From Lacimicrobium sp. SS2-24 (lineage in GTDB: Bacteria; Pseudomonadota; Gammaproteobacteria; Enterobacterales; Alteromonadaceae), in contig NZ_NIWW01000006.1 in assembly GCF_002201535.1 (NCBI RefSeq), positions 62,001 to 126,000 of the forward strand: a stretch of 64,000 bases of DNA, in the 5' to 3' direction. The position numbers and the translations under genes were made by a program. A model generated the notes under the pieces. It saw only the letters and a program-made list of their open reading frames with translations. It did not search any database and was not told the DNA's origin. Below are positions 25,814 through 34,139 of the stretch, piece by piece (position 1 is the stretch's first letter; each line of letters begins with the position of its first letter).

Positions 25814-27780
25814 ACTTCGGTCTCTTTGAGTTCAGGTTCATGCGCACACTGCTGCTCAGTGTGCGGAGATTGCAATTGCTGTAAAAACATCACGGCGTTG
25901 TCCAGCGTTCGGGTGCGTTGCATTGCCGGCAAACTGGCAAGAAAAATGCGGCCATAGTCACGGGTTACCAGGCGGTTGTCACAAATTACCAGCACGCCTT
26001 TGTCTGAGGTGTCCCGAATCAATCGCCCTGCCCCTTGTTTAAGTGCAATCACCGCTCTGGGGATCTGAATTTGCGCAAACGGATTCCCCCCATGTTTTTT
26101 GCAATCGGCTATTTTTGCTTCCAATAGCGGATCATCGGGTGCGGCAAAGGGCAATTTATCAATCAATACACAGGTCAGATCGCTGCCACGCACATCTACC
26201 CCTTCCCAGAAAGCGCTGGTTCCCAACAATACGCCATTGCCTGAAGACAGGTACTCTTCCAGTAACGCACCTTTGCTGGTGGTGCCCTGCACCAGAATCG
26301 GGTTGGTAATCAGCTCTTCCAGGGCCTGAGCGACCTGTCGCAACATATAGTGACTGGTAAACAATAAAAAACAGCGCCCCTTACTGGCCCTGATAAGCTC
26401 CAGCGATACCTTTACCAGCGCGCTACTTCGATCTTTTGCCGTGGGCTCGGGAAGATAGCGTGGAACACATAGCAATGCCTGCTCCGGGTAGTCGAACGGA
26501 CTTTCCAGCCCCAGTGTGCGAGCCTGTTTTAGCCCCATCTGACCGGTAAAATGCTCGAAGCCGCCATCTACCATCAGTGTGGCCGAGGTAAAAATCCAGC
26601 TGCGTTTGGGCGTCTCAACATATTCAGCGAAACGCTTGGCAATGGAAAGCGGTGTCAGGTGCAGGATAATATGCTTAGGCGTGGTCTCATACCACAGACT
26701 CACCCCTTGTTTTTCGGTGTCTGTGAGTCTTGAGAGTCTTGCTCTGGCCTGCACACAGCGCTCATAGACGCTGTCGAGATCTTTATCGCGCCCTAAATGC
26801 ACTTTTAAGACCTCGTAAACCAGTTCAAGGGCATCGGTGAGGCGATCAATCTGATTGCGTATAACCTGCTTATCCAGCGCCAGCTGCCAGTTACCTTTTT
26901 GCGGTTGCTGAGGGAACTGCAAACGCAAATCCATAGCACTGGCCCGCAGCTTTTCCGCGGCCTTACTTAACTGTCCGGCATCTTTGAGCTTAGTCCGATA
27001 GACCACCTCCATATCCGACCCCATCTCCGCCAACTGGCGGCTGGACAGCGCTTCGCCAAAATATTCACTGGCAATGTCAGGGATCTGATGCGCTTCATCA
27101 AATAACACCACATCGGCCTCCGGGATAAGCTCGCCAAAGCCGGTGTCTTTGAGTGCCATATCGGCGAAAAACAAATGATGATTCACGACTACCATGTCGG
27201 CATCCAGGGCCTTGCGTCTGGCCCTGACCAGGTAGCAATCATCATAATCCGGACAATCCTTTCCCAGACAATTGTCTACCGTTGAGGTGACAAAAGGCAG
27301 TACTTTTGCATCTTCCGGCAGACTCTTCAGTTCCCCCATGTCACCGCTTTTGGTGCTGTTGGCCCACTCTCTGACCTGGCTCAGCTGATGCAGGGTCTGT
27401 TTTTCGAATAAGGTCGAGTTGCCACCATGCTGGGCCAAACGGTGCAGACACAGATAATTGGCCCGACCTTTTAATAACACGGTCTTTTTGGTACTGCCCA
27501 GAGCCTGCTTAACGATAGGCAAATCACGGTGAAATAACTGCTCCTGCAGGTTTTTCGTGCCGGTAGAGACAATCACTTTTTTATCACTGGCCAGTGCTGG
27601 TATAAGGTAAGCAAAGGTTTTTCCGGTGCCGGTACCGGCTTCTACCACCAGCTGCGCCTTGTCATTGATGGCTTTTTCAACGGAAACGGCCATCTCGGTT
27701 TGTGCCGCTCGGGGAATGAAGCCCTGTACGCCCTGAGACAGCGCGCCGTCCCGGGCGAAAATCGTTTTTACTGAAGGCAC
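25810..27780 (-). CDS. yoaA: DinG/XPD-family ATP-dependent helicase YoaA
   Basis: 656 residues. Walker A is EAGTGTGKTFAYLIPA, the iron-sulfur cysteines are in NCLGKDCPDYDDCYLVRARR with another near AQLC upstream, the Walker B box is VLFDEAHQIP, and later motifs include FTSATL, GTSAFWEGVDVRG and GAGRLIRDTSDKG. In E. coli YoaA works with HolC in damage tolerance. The GTG at 27780, with AGGAG close upstream, gives the usual N-terminus; a frame to 27969 is longer than the family. No LexA box could be found upstream. Confidence 0.93.
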   Translation of the reverse strand: MPSVKTIFARDGALSQGVQGFIPRAAQTEMAVSVEKAINDKAQLVVEAGTGTGKTFAYLIPALASDKKVIVSTGTKNLQEQLFHRDLPIVKQALGSTKKTVLLKGRANYLCLHRLAQHGGNSTLFEKQTLHQLSQVREWANSTKSGDMGELKSLPEDAKVLPFVTSTVDNCLGKDCPDYDDCYLVRARRKALDADMVVVNHHLFFADMALKDTGFGELIPEADVVLFDEAHQIPDIASEYFGEALSSRQLAEMGSDMEVVYRTKLKDAGQLSKAAEKLRASAMDLRLQFPQQPQKGNWQLALDKQVIRNQIDRLTDALELVYEVLKVHLGRDKDLDSVYERCVQARARLSRLTDTEKQGVSLWYETTPKHIILHLTPLSIAKRFAEYVETPKRSWIFTSATLMVDGGFEHFTGQMGLKQARTLGLESPFDYPEQALLCVPRYLPEPTAKDRSSALVKVSLELIRASKGRCFLLFTSHYMLRQVAQALEELITNPILVQGTTSKGALLEEYLSSGNGVLLGTSAFWEGVDVRGSDLTCVLIDKLPFAAPDDPLLEAKIADCKKHGGNPFAQIQIPRAVIALKQGAGRLIRDTSDKGVLVICDNRLVTRDYGRIFLASLPAMQRTRTLDNAVMFLQQLQSPHTEQQCAHEPELKETEV

Positions 27781-27986
27781 CGCCTCTCCTGACTCACTCA
27801 ATTGACCGCAGCAGTATATCAAAACCTTTTCAGCAAGACTGCAATCGCTGATGGCTAAAACATGCTCGCCAATCAATAACAGCGATATTGTTGATAACGC
27901 TTTAGCGCTACCCTGCTGATTTTTCGGAGATGTGCACTGATGTTGCCTATAAACTCGACTAACGGCCACGGATAATGATTTTTTGC

Positions 27987-28015
27987 TTGATTAAGGTGAA
28001 TGAATTCCCTACCAT
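27987..28015 (+). promoter_or_regulatory. Candidate promoter of the tRNA-Ser locus
   Basis: TTGATT (27987-27992), 17 bases, TACCAT (28010-28015), followed by the GC-rich discriminator ACGCGGCGC typical of stable-RNA promoters. It lies about 120 bases upstream of the tRNA-Ser 5' relic and 290 bases upstream of the intact tRNA gene. Confidence 0.6.
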
Positions 28016-28076
28016 ACGCGGCGCTCAAACGGCTCGTATCAGAACGGGTTTTGTTGAGTGCGATCTTGCACGGGCG

Positions 28077-28163
28077 CGCCGCAGTGCTCCTGAAGCCATA
28101 CTAGTTGGTGGCATCAAAAATGCGGTAAACAAACAGAATTAGGTGAGGTGTCCGAGTGGCTGA
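28077..28163 (+). repeat. Upstream copy of the tRNA-Ser 5' flank with a truncated tRNA start
   Basis: About 87 bases that repeat at 28244-28330 with few changes, offset by exactly 167 bp. The last 22 bases (28142-28163) are identical to the first 22 of the intact tRNA-Ser, then the sequence switches to hairpin-rich DNA. It is therefore a tRNA 5' relic, not a functional gene. Confidence 0.85.
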
Positions 28164-28258
28164 CAAATTTGTCAGGAACAAATTTGGACATCCGCAGGAT
28201 GGCCCCGAAGGGGCGAAGGGCAGGAAGCCCGGAGCAACGAGCACGCCGTAGTGCTCCT
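28164..28258 (+). repeat. Hairpin-chain segment inside the tRNA-Ser locus
   Basis: Successive short perfect hairpins can be read: AAATTTG-TCAGGAA-CAAATTT (28165-28185), CATCC-GCA-GGATG, GCCCC-GAA-GGGGC, GGGC-AGGAA-GCCC and GAGCAC-GCCGTA-GTGCTC. There is no open frame of note. It fills the space between the tRNA 5' relic and the second copy of the flank. Confidence 0.7.
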
Positions 28259-28330
28259 GCAGCCACACTAACCGGTGGCATCAAAAATGCGGCAGACAAA
28301 CAGAATTAGGTGAGGTGTCCGAGTGGCTGA
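28244..28330 (+). repeat. Downstream copy of the tRNA-Ser 5' flank
   Basis: Second copy of the 87-base unit at 28077-28163. This copy continues into the complete tRNA-Ser gene, with the tRNA start at 28309. Confidence 0.85.
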
Positions 28331-28396
28331 AGGAGCACGCCTGGAAAGTGTGTATACGGCAACGTATCGAGGGTTCGAATCCCTCCCTCACCGCCA
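28309..28396 (+). tRNA. tRNA-Ser (anticodon GGA)
   Basis: 88 bases including the encoded GCCA end. The acceptor GGTGAGG pairs with CCTCACC, the anticodon loop is CCTGGAAAG, there is a long variable arm, and the T-arm reads GAGGGTTCGAATCCCTC. It reads UCC/UCU codons. Relics of its 5' end lie upstream and of its 3' end downstream. Confidence 0.96.
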
Positions 28397-28523
28397 TATT
28401 AATGAAGAAAACCCGGCAAACTACGCCGGGTTTTCTGCTTTCTGGCGTCCGGTCGCAAGCGTCCAGGGCTATCGCCCGTTCACTTCGCGCGGCGCGGTGC
28501 GCCTAAAGAAAGCGAAGTTCACC
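28386..28523 (+). repeat. 138-bp tandem unit 1, starting with the tRNA-Ser 3' end
   Basis: Begins with CCTCACCGCCATATT, the last 11 bases of tRNA-Ser plus flank, then an intrinsic terminator and several hairpins (GGGC-TATC-GCCC; GGCGC-GGT-GCGCC nested in ACTTCGC / GCGAAGT). It repeats immediately at 28524. Confidence 0.92.
28408..28435 (+). terminator. Terminator of tRNA-Ser (copy 1)
   Basis: AAAACCCGGC / GCCGGGTTTT, 10-bp stem with loop AAACTAC, starting 12 bases after the tRNA CCA. Confidence 0.85.
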
Positions 28524-28661
28524 CCTCACCGCCATATTAATGAAGAAAACCCGGCAAACCACGCCGGGTTTTCTGCTTTCTGGCGTCCAGTCGCAAGCGT
28601 CCAGGGCTATCGCCCGTTCACTTCGCGCGGCGCTATGCGCCTAAAGAAAGCGAAGTTCACC
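28524..28661 (+). repeat. 138-bp tandem unit 2, with a copied tRNA-Ser 3' end
   Basis: Differs from unit 1 at about four positions by eye, in a terminator loop, a hairpin loop (GGT versus TAT between GGCGC and GCGCC) and one other base. A third partial copy, CCTCACCGCCATAT, follows at 28662-28675. Confidence 0.92.
28546..28573 (+). terminator. Duplicate terminator in unit 2
   Basis: Same 10-bp stem as at 28408, loop AAACCAC. Confidence 0.75.
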
Positions 28662-28684
28662 CCTCACCGCCATATCAAATAAAG

Positions 28685-28716
28685 AAGCCCCAGCGCAGTT
28701 TGCTGGGGCTTTTTTG
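28685..28716 (+). terminator. Terminator after the third tRNA-Ser 3' end copy
   Basis: AGCCCCAGC / GCTGGGGCT with a 7-base loop, followed by TTTTTTG. It differs from the terminator in the 138-bp units and may be the ancestral one of the locus. Confidence 0.85.
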
Positions 28717-28734
28717 TTTGACCAAGTGACCGGA

Positions 28735-28945
28735 GGATTTGGTTCGAACCCTGTGGTTCGACTAAAACGTCGGGAACGTTTTAGAACAACCGAAGGCTGG
28801 CCCAAAGGGCAAAATACATGGAAGTATTTTGTACTAAACGTCGGGAACAAATTTATTCGCTACATCCCTGCAGCTCACCTGCTTCGCAGGCCAGCTAAAG
28901 CTGTTCTGCATCGTTCCTACAATACTTGGTGAACAGCCCAAGGCT
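28735..28945 (+). repeat. Hairpin-chain repeat, copy A (antiporter side)
   Basis: Contains GAACC-CTGT-GGTTC, CTAAAACG-TCGGGAA-CGTTTTAG (28762-28784), AAAATAC / GTATTTT around a 5-6 base loop, CCTGC-TTC-GCAGG and AGCTAAAGCT. The 28839-28945 part is about 85-90 percent identical by eye to the two units at 33763 and 33911. Open frames crossing it are not conserved in phase. Confidence 0.8.
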
Positions 28946-29132
28946 GGCCCAAAGAGATGAAGAGTAAACGTTCTGGTACTTTTTTCTTCTTCGGCATCCG
29001 CGCACATCGCCTGAGGTAACTGCCAAAGACCTTGGTTCCTTGTTCCGATTTGCATTGTAAATACTGCTGTGAATCCGCAGGTTAGCAGCTTTTCAACAAT
29101 GCTTTTCTTTGCGCAAAGTCCAATTCCAACGT

Positions 29133-29160
29133 ATGTTGATAGGCTGATGCTTATCAACAT
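29133..29160 (+). promoter_or_regulatory. Inverted repeat upstream of the antiporter gene
   Basis: ATGTTGATA and TATCAACAT are perfect reverse complements around 10 bases, ending 18 bases before the ATG at 29179 and abutting the AAGGAC Shine-Dalgarno. It could be an operator or a leader hairpin. Confidence 0.45.
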
Positions 29161-29178
29161 AAGGACCGCCACACTGTT

Positions 29179-31035
29179 ATGCATATTGCCACTCTGGTAC
29201 TGATCATTCTCTCCGCCGGTATTGCCAGTCAATGGCTTGCGGCCCAACTTCGGTTGCCGGCCATTGTCGTTCTGATCGCGTCCGGGGTTCTGCTTGGCCC
29301 CGTATTTGGGGTGATTGAACTGGGATTGTCACAAACCGAGTTGACCGAGCTGGTGGGTCTGGGCGTGGCCATCATCCTGTTTGAAGGTGGTATGGATTTA
29401 AAGCTCAGCGAGTTTCGGCGGGTAGGACATGGCATTCGCCGTCTGACCATATTAGGCCCACCACTGGGTTGGTTGTTCGGCGGCCTGGCGGCGCACTATA
29501 TCGCCGGACTAAGCTGGCCGGTGGCCTGGGTATTAGGGGCCATACTGGTGGTTACCGGTCCAACAGTGATCTTACCCCTGCTGCGCCAGGCAAAACTTAA
29601 CCAGGAATCCGCTTCACTGCTTAAATGGGAAGGTATTGTCAATGATCCGATTGGCGTATTACTGGCCGTTCTGACCTTCCAGTATTTTACCCTGTCTGAT
29701 ACCAGCTGGGTCGGTGTGGTCAGTGGCATGGGTGCCGCGATTTTTGCCGCCGCGTTATTCGGTGGACTCGGTGGATGGCTGACTGGCTGGTTGTACCGGC
29801 GGGGCTCAGTTCCGGTACATCTCAAAGCTCCCATGCTGATGGTGCTGGTATTGATAGCCTACTGGGCAAGTAACCTGATTCAGCATGAGGCAGGTTTACT
29901 CACCGTGACGGTGATGGGTGTGGTAATCGGCAATATGAACCTGGTGGAACGGGAGTCATTGCAGCACTTTAAAGAAAACCTCACCGTCATTCTGCTTTCG
30001 GTGCTGTTTATCATCATTCCCTCGCAGCTGAAATTCAGTCAGCTGGATGAGATCAACTGGCAGGTGCTGTTGTTTGTTCTGGCGGTATTACTGGTCATTC
30101 GTCCGCTGACGATATTTCTGGCAACTCTGGGAGGGACCATTCGTAAACAAGACAAGCTGCTACTCGCCTGGGTTGCCCCGAGGGGGATTGTAGCGGCAGC
30201 CTCGGCTGGCATCTTTGGTCCTGCGCTGGTCAATGCCGGTTATCCCGACGCCGAAAAACTCCTGCCTATTGTTTTTCTGATCATCATCATCACCGTGCTG
30301 GCCCATGGCCTTACATTGGGCAATCTGGCCAGAAAACTGGGACTGGCCGCACAGTCTGAAAACGGTTTGCTGATTATAGGTGCATCGCGCTGGACACAGG
30401 TGCTGGCACAGGCACTAAAAAAGCTCAATATTGACGTATTGGTTGCAGACGGAGCGTACCATCGCCTTAAAGCGTTACGCATGGACGGCATTAAAATCTA
30501 TTACGGCGAGATTCTGTCTGAGCACGCGCGCAATGAACTTGAAATAGAACATCTCAGTCACTTGCTAGCTGCCACCGACAATGATTATTACAATGCGCTG
30601 GTTTGCAAAGCTCAGGGGCATGAGTTTGGACACCACCGTACGTTCCAGTTTGCCATCCACAAAGAATCAAATCAGGCTCACAAACGTTTGTCACTGCAAC
30701 AACGGGGCTACGGCGCCTTTAACCCGGATGCCACTTTTGAGGCCCTGCACCAATGGCTGGACGATGGCTGGACCATGCAAACCACAAAACTGAGTGAAAG
30801 TTTTGACTTTGACAAACTCAAAGAACGTCTCGGTGAACCGGGTAACGACTGGCTCTTGGTGGGCGGCTTATCACCTCAGGGAAAATTGTGGCTGCAAACG
30901 GCAGAGCGTAGTATCAAGCTCAATCCAGGCACAACCTTGCTCTATTTTGCACCGAAAAACATTGAAAAAGAGCTTAAAAACCTGAAAAAGGATGCGGCCG
31001 AGCAGGAGCAGGAAGAAACGGAACCGCAATCCTAA
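29179..31035 (+). CDS. CPA-type Na+(K+)/H+ antiporter with C-terminal TrkA-N-like domain
   Basis: 618 residues. The first 390 residues contain about twelve hydrophobic segments with NhaP/CPA motifs LVGLGVAIILFEGGMDL, VTGPTVILPLLRQ, GIVNDPIGVLLAV (the Asn-Asp motif of the transport site) and VAPRGIVAAASAGIF. The following part (NGLLIIGASRWTQVLAQALKKLNIDVLVAD) resembles a nucleotide-binding TrkA-N domain, and the last part may be a TrkA-C-like domain; the end is Glu/Lys-rich. It likely exchanges Na+ or K+ for protons at the inner membrane, regulated by nucleotide binding. Confidence 0.92.
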   Translation: MHIATLVLIILSAGIASQWLAAQLRLPAIVVLIASGVLLGPVFGVIELGLSQTELTELVGLGVAIILFEGGMDLKLSEFRRVGHGIRRLTILGPPLGWLFGGLAAHYIAGLSWPVAWVLGAILVVTGPTVILPLLRQAKLNQESASLLKWEGIVNDPIGVLLAVLTFQYFTLSDTSWVGVVSGMGAAIFAAALFGGLGGWLTGWLYRRGSVPVHLKAPMLMVLVLIAYWASNLIQHEAGLLTVTVMGVVIGNMNLVERESLQHFKENLTVILLSVLFIIIPSQLKFSQLDEINWQVLLFVLAVLLVIRPLTIFLATLGGTIRKQDKLLLAWVAPRGIVAAASAGIFGPALVNAGYPDAEKLLPIVFLIIIITVLAHGLTLGNLARKLGLAAQSENGLLIIGASRWTQVLAQALKKLNIDVLVADGAYHRLKALRMDGIKIYYGEILSEHARNELEIEHLSHLLAATDNDYYNALVCKAQGHEFGHHRTFQFAIHKESNQAHKRLSLQQRGYGAFNPDATFEALHQWLDDGWTMQTTKLSESFDFDKLKERLGEPGNDWLLVGGLSPQGKLWLQTAERSIKLNPGTTLLYFAPKNIEKELKNLKKDAAEQEQEETEPQS

Positions 31036-31198
31036 GCGAAAAGAGCAACGGGCAGATTCAGTCTGCCAGCCTTCAACCTTGTTGTCAGGGTGAGCACATG
31101 ACGCGGTAGGGAAACTGCACCCTGTCAACAACCGCACCAAGCCAGTGCGATTACCGGTCAGCCAGATTCACCCAGATAAGGTGCAGCGCACCTTATTA

Positions 31199-32257
31199 TC
31201 AGGCGTTACCTTTGACCTTCATTTTATGGGCCGCGGCAAAATCGAGCATTCTGTCGAGCGGGATTAAAGCTTTCTGACGGGTCGCTTCGTCTACAAAAAT
31301 TTCATGACCGGTATTGTCTGTCAGGGCTTCATGAATAGCCTGTAAGCCATTCATTGCCATCCAGGGACAATGTGCACAGCTGCGACAAGTTGCACCATTA
31401 CCACCTGTTGGTGCTTCAACAAAGGCTTTGCCGGGTGCGGCCTGTTGCATCTTGTAGAAAATACCCCGGTCAGTGGCCACAATCAGGTAGTCGTTAGGCA
31501 GTGTTTGCGCAGCTTTAATCAGTTGTGAGGTCGACCCCACTGCGTCGGCCATCTCAACCACATTCGCCGGTGACTCAGGATGAACCAGAATGGCGGCGTT
31601 TGGATGCTGCTCTTTTAGCGCTTTTAGTGCGCGCGCTTTGAATTCGTCATGCACCACGCAGGCACCCTGCCACATCAGCATCTGTGCACCGGTTTGCTTT
31701 TCAATGTATGCACCAAGGTGACGATCCGGGCCCCATAAGATTTTCTTACCCTGGCTGTCCAGATGTTCGACAATTTCCAAGGCTATGCTGGAGGTCACAA
31801 CCCAATCTGCGCGAGCCTTCACCGCCGCTGAAGTATTGGCATACACCACCACCGTATGATCCGGGTGTTGGTCACAAAATTCACTGAATTTATCCGCCGG
31901 ACAGCCCAGATCCAGGGAGCAGGTTGCCTCCAGCGTTGGCATCAGCACGGTTTTCTCAGGGCTGAGAATTTTGGCGGTTTCGCCCATAAAACGTACGCCC
32001 GCCACAATTAACGTTTGTGCATCGGCGTCTCGTCCAAAACGGGCCATCTCCAGCGAATCAGCCACGCAGCCCTGTGTTTGCTCAGCCAGCGCCTGAATCT
32101 CTGGATCGGTGTAGTAATGGGCCACCAAGACGGCATTTTTTTCCTCGAGCAGCCCTTTAATCTGCTCGATATACTCTGCTTTTTGCTTTTCGCTCAAAGG
32201 CTTTGGCTTTGCCGGAAAGGCATAATCAAGCGTATCTATGGACTGTGTCTGGCTCAT
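31199..32257 (-). CDS. nadA: Quinolinate synthase NadA
   Basis: 352 residues, the expected length. NadA condenses iminoaspartate with dihydroxyacetone phosphate to make quinolinate for NAD synthesis and holds a [4Fe-4S] cluster. Cys ligands and motifs are visible in [43 protein letters not shown], and [34 protein letters not shown] is also conserved. It stands alone; a GC-rich inverted repeat (AAGGTGC / GCACCTT) just after the stop may help end transcription. Confidence 0.97.
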   Translation of the reverse strand: MSQTQSIDTLDYAFPAKPKPLSEKQKAEYIEQIKGLLEEKNAVLVAHYYTDPEIQALAEQTQGCVADSLEMARFGRDADAQTLIVAGVRFMGETAKILSPEKTVLMPTLEATCSLDLGCPADKFSEFCDQHPDHTVVVYANTSAAVKARADWVVTSSIALEIVEHLDSQGKKILWGPDRHLGAYIEKQTGAQMLMWQGACVVHDEFKARALKALKEQHPNAAILVHPESPANVVEMADAVGSTSQLIKAAQTLPNDYLIVATDRGIFYKMQQAAPGKAFVEAPTGGNGATCRSCAHCPWMAMNGLQAIHEALTDNTGHEIFVDEATRQKALIPLDRMLDFAAAHKMKVKGNA

Positions 32258-32463
32258 ACTGCTGCTCGGCTTAGATCAAAAAGGGCGCAGATTATACCGC
32301 CCCTGTAACGTAAATGGTATGGGCTGATAAGCAGGTTAATTGACTATTCCCCTTGTCTTGTCGTCATCATGTTTTAGTCTGAGACAACAAAGACAACCAT
32401 TTTCTCACTAATATGTTGAAAAAGTGGTGTTATCTCGCCAGGAAAGGATAAAGGAGGTTGATA

Positions 32464-33201
32464 ATGTGGACACAAGGCAAAGTGGTAAAACGGACAGACT
32501 GGACGGCCGATCTGTTTTCTTTGTTTATTGAGGCCGATATTGGCGACTTCACCGCCGGACAGTTTGTCAAACTGGGACTGGATATTAAGGACAAACGCAT
32601 TGGACGAGCCTACTCATTAGTGAATCACCCTGACGAGGATTTGTTAGAGGTTTTACTGATACGTGTGGACGACGGCCTGCTCTCCCCCGCTCTGCATAGA
32701 CTGCAACCGGGTGATCCGATACACATGAGCACCAAGGCCAGCGGTTTTATGACGCTGGACTATGTGCCGCCCTCACGGGATCTCTGGCTTATGGCAACGG
32801 GCACCGCAATAGGCCCCTTTATTTCGATGTTACGCACTCATGCCGTGTGGCAGCAATTTGAACATGTTGTACTGGTGTATGGCGTGCGCTACACCCAAGA
32901 ATTGGCCTACAACGGGTTGTTGACAGAGCTCACCCAGCAACATAGATCACAATTTTCCTTCCTCAGTAGCGTTACACGGGAATCCAGTGCTGATGCACTT
33001 ACATGCCGAATTCCTGAGGCTCTGGAAACCGGCTTGCTGGAGCAACAGGCACAGCGGGAGATCTGCCCACAACACAGTCATGTCATGCTCTGCGGCAATC
33101 CAGCCATGATCAGCGAAACACAAGCATTGCTTGAACAGCGAGGACTACGCAAGAACCTTAAACGTAAACCAGGACATATCAGTATGGAAAGATACTGGTA
33201 A
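32464..33201 (+). CDS. fpr: Ferredoxin--NADP reductase
   Basis: 245 residues. FAD-binding motif RAYSLVNHP, the NADP-binding TGTAIGPFISMLR and the C-terminal aromatic ERYW ending fit the subclass with E. coli Fpr. It passes electrons between NADPH and ferredoxin or flavodoxin in the cytosol, supplying e.g. iron-sulfur enzymes such as those of NAD and isoprenoid synthesis. AAGGAGG at 32451-32457 sets the ATG at 32464; a TTG at 32458 is too close. It is followed by the tRNA-Lys promoter. Confidence 0.95.
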   Translation: MWTQGKVVKRTDWTADLFSLFIEADIGDFTAGQFVKLGLDIKDKRIGRAYSLVNHPDEDLLEVLLIRVDDGLLSPALHRLQPGDPIHMSTKASGFMTLDYVPPSRDLWLMATGTAIGPFISMLRTHAVWQQFEHVVLVYGVRYTQELAYNGLLTELTQQHRSQFSFLSSVTRESSADALTCRIPEALETGLLEQQAQREICPQHSHVMLCGNPAMISETQALLEQRGLRKNLKRKPGHISMERYW

Positions 33202-33321
33202 GAAGGAGGCCATTTCTCATTCAGATTAGTGCTTTTTTCATGGCTTTGGTGCTAAATTTGTTCAAATAGGCTAGTTTTACAGCATTCAGGCAGAAAAATA
33301 GCATTTAAATCCATAATTGGC

Positions 33322-33349
33322 TTGCACCAGGTCAGGATTTAAGTAATAT
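33322..33349 (+). promoter_or_regulatory. Promoter of the tRNA-Lys pair
   Basis: TTGCAC (33322-33327), 16 bases, TAATAT (33344-33349), with a GC-rich discriminator (GCGCCCGTCGCG) typical of stringently controlled stable-RNA promoters. Confidence 0.7.
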
Positions 33350-33455
33350 ATGCGCCCGTCGCGACAGACGGCAAACAGTGAGTCATTAGCTCAAAACGCA
33401 ACAGGCAAAGACAGTCTGTTTCGGAGCCAAAGAAGCACTGAAAACGTGACAATGT

Positions 33456-33531
33456 GGGTCGTTAGCTCAGTTGGTAGAGCAGTTGACTTTTAATCAATTG
33501 GTCGCTGGTTCGAATCCAGCACGACCCACCA
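33456..33531 (+). tRNA. tRNA-Lys (anticodon TTT), copy 1
   Basis: 76 bases with encoded CCA. Acceptor GGGTCGT / ACGACCC, anticodon loop ACTTTTAAT, and T-arm CTGGTTCGAATCCAG are standard. Confidence 0.97.
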
Positions 33532-33596
33532 CTTTTTCTAACAAGGCCTGGTCCTTAGAAAAAGAACACATTGCAGTCCCTTCCAAGTAAGATTGT

Positions 33597-33672
33597 GGGT
33601 CGTTAGCTCAGTTGGTAGAGCAGTTGACTTTTAATCAATTGGTCGCTGGTTCGAATCCAGCACGACCCACCA
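33597..33672 (+). tRNA. tRNA-Lys (anticodon TTT), copy 2
   Basis: Identical in sequence to copy 1 and separated from it by 65 bp. Its 3' end plus 4 flanking bases (CAAT) is echoed by a relic at 34189-34208. Confidence 0.97.
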
Positions 33673-33676
33673 CAAT
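33657..33676 (+). repeat. Direct repeat, left: end of tRNA-Lys copy 2
   Basis: CCAGCACGACCCACCACAAT. It matches the sequence at 34189-34208 at 18 of 20 positions, including a 13-base exact run. Confidence 0.85.
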
Positions 33677-33750
33677 CTAAAGTTACCCCAACCTATTCAG
33701 ATAGACTCAGAAGTAATACTGAGCATTTTGTCGTGTTGGGTGAGAACCAG

Positions 33751-34075
33751 CGATCTGGTTCGACAAATTTGTCGGGAACAAATTTATTCACTACATCCCT
33801 GTCGCTCACCTGCTACGCAGGCCAGCTAAAGCTGTTCTGTATTGTTCCGACAATACTTGGTGAACAGCCGCAGGCTGGCCCGAAGGGCAAAATACAAGGA
33901 GGTATTTTGTACAAATTTGTCGGGAACAAATTTATTCGCTACATCCCTGTCGCTCACCTGCTGCGCAGGCCAGCTAAAGCTGTTCTGCATTGTTCCTACA
34001 ATGCTTGGTCAACGCGCACAGCGCGGCCCAAAGGGTGAAGGCGGAATCTTCAGGCGCACGGCGCCGCCCGCCTGA
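33751..34075 (+). repeat. Hairpin-chain repeat, copies B and C (148-bp spacing)
   Basis: Two diverged copies starting at 33763 and 33911. Each begins AAATTTG-TCGGGAA-CAAATTT and continues with CCTGC-NNN-GCAGG, AGCTAAAGCT and ATTGT-TCC-type hairpins. GAACCAG-CGAT-CTGGTTC precedes copy B; AAAATAC / GTATTTT lies between B and C. After copy C come GCGC-ACA-GCGC and a GGCGC-ACG-GCGCC hairpin. Related to copy A at 28839. Confidence 0.85.
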
Positions 34076-34139
34076 ACGCGAGGTCGTGGATGACCGAGCT
34101 GGGGGCCGATCATCAGGGATGTGTTTGCTCCACATATTC

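Noticed and set aside
27781-27969. A longer N-terminus for YoaA and a LexA box upstream of it
   Set aside because: The extension has no family similarity, and no CTG-N10-CAG site was found in this stretch.
28142-28163. A second tRNA-Ser
   Set aside because: Only the first 22 bases are present; there is no anticodon or T-arm.
28386-28675. CRISPR array
   Set aside because: The units are 138 bp and nearly identical throughout, without short repeats and unique spacers, and no cas gene is present.
28323-28682. A plus-strand open frame across tRNA-Ser and the 138-bp units
   Set aside because: It runs through a tRNA gene and is periodic only because 138 is a multiple of three; no coding signature.
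33733-34075. Two plus-strand frames in the tRNA-Lys downstream repeats
   Set aside because: They translate the repeat in different frames, with no start signal and no frame conservation.
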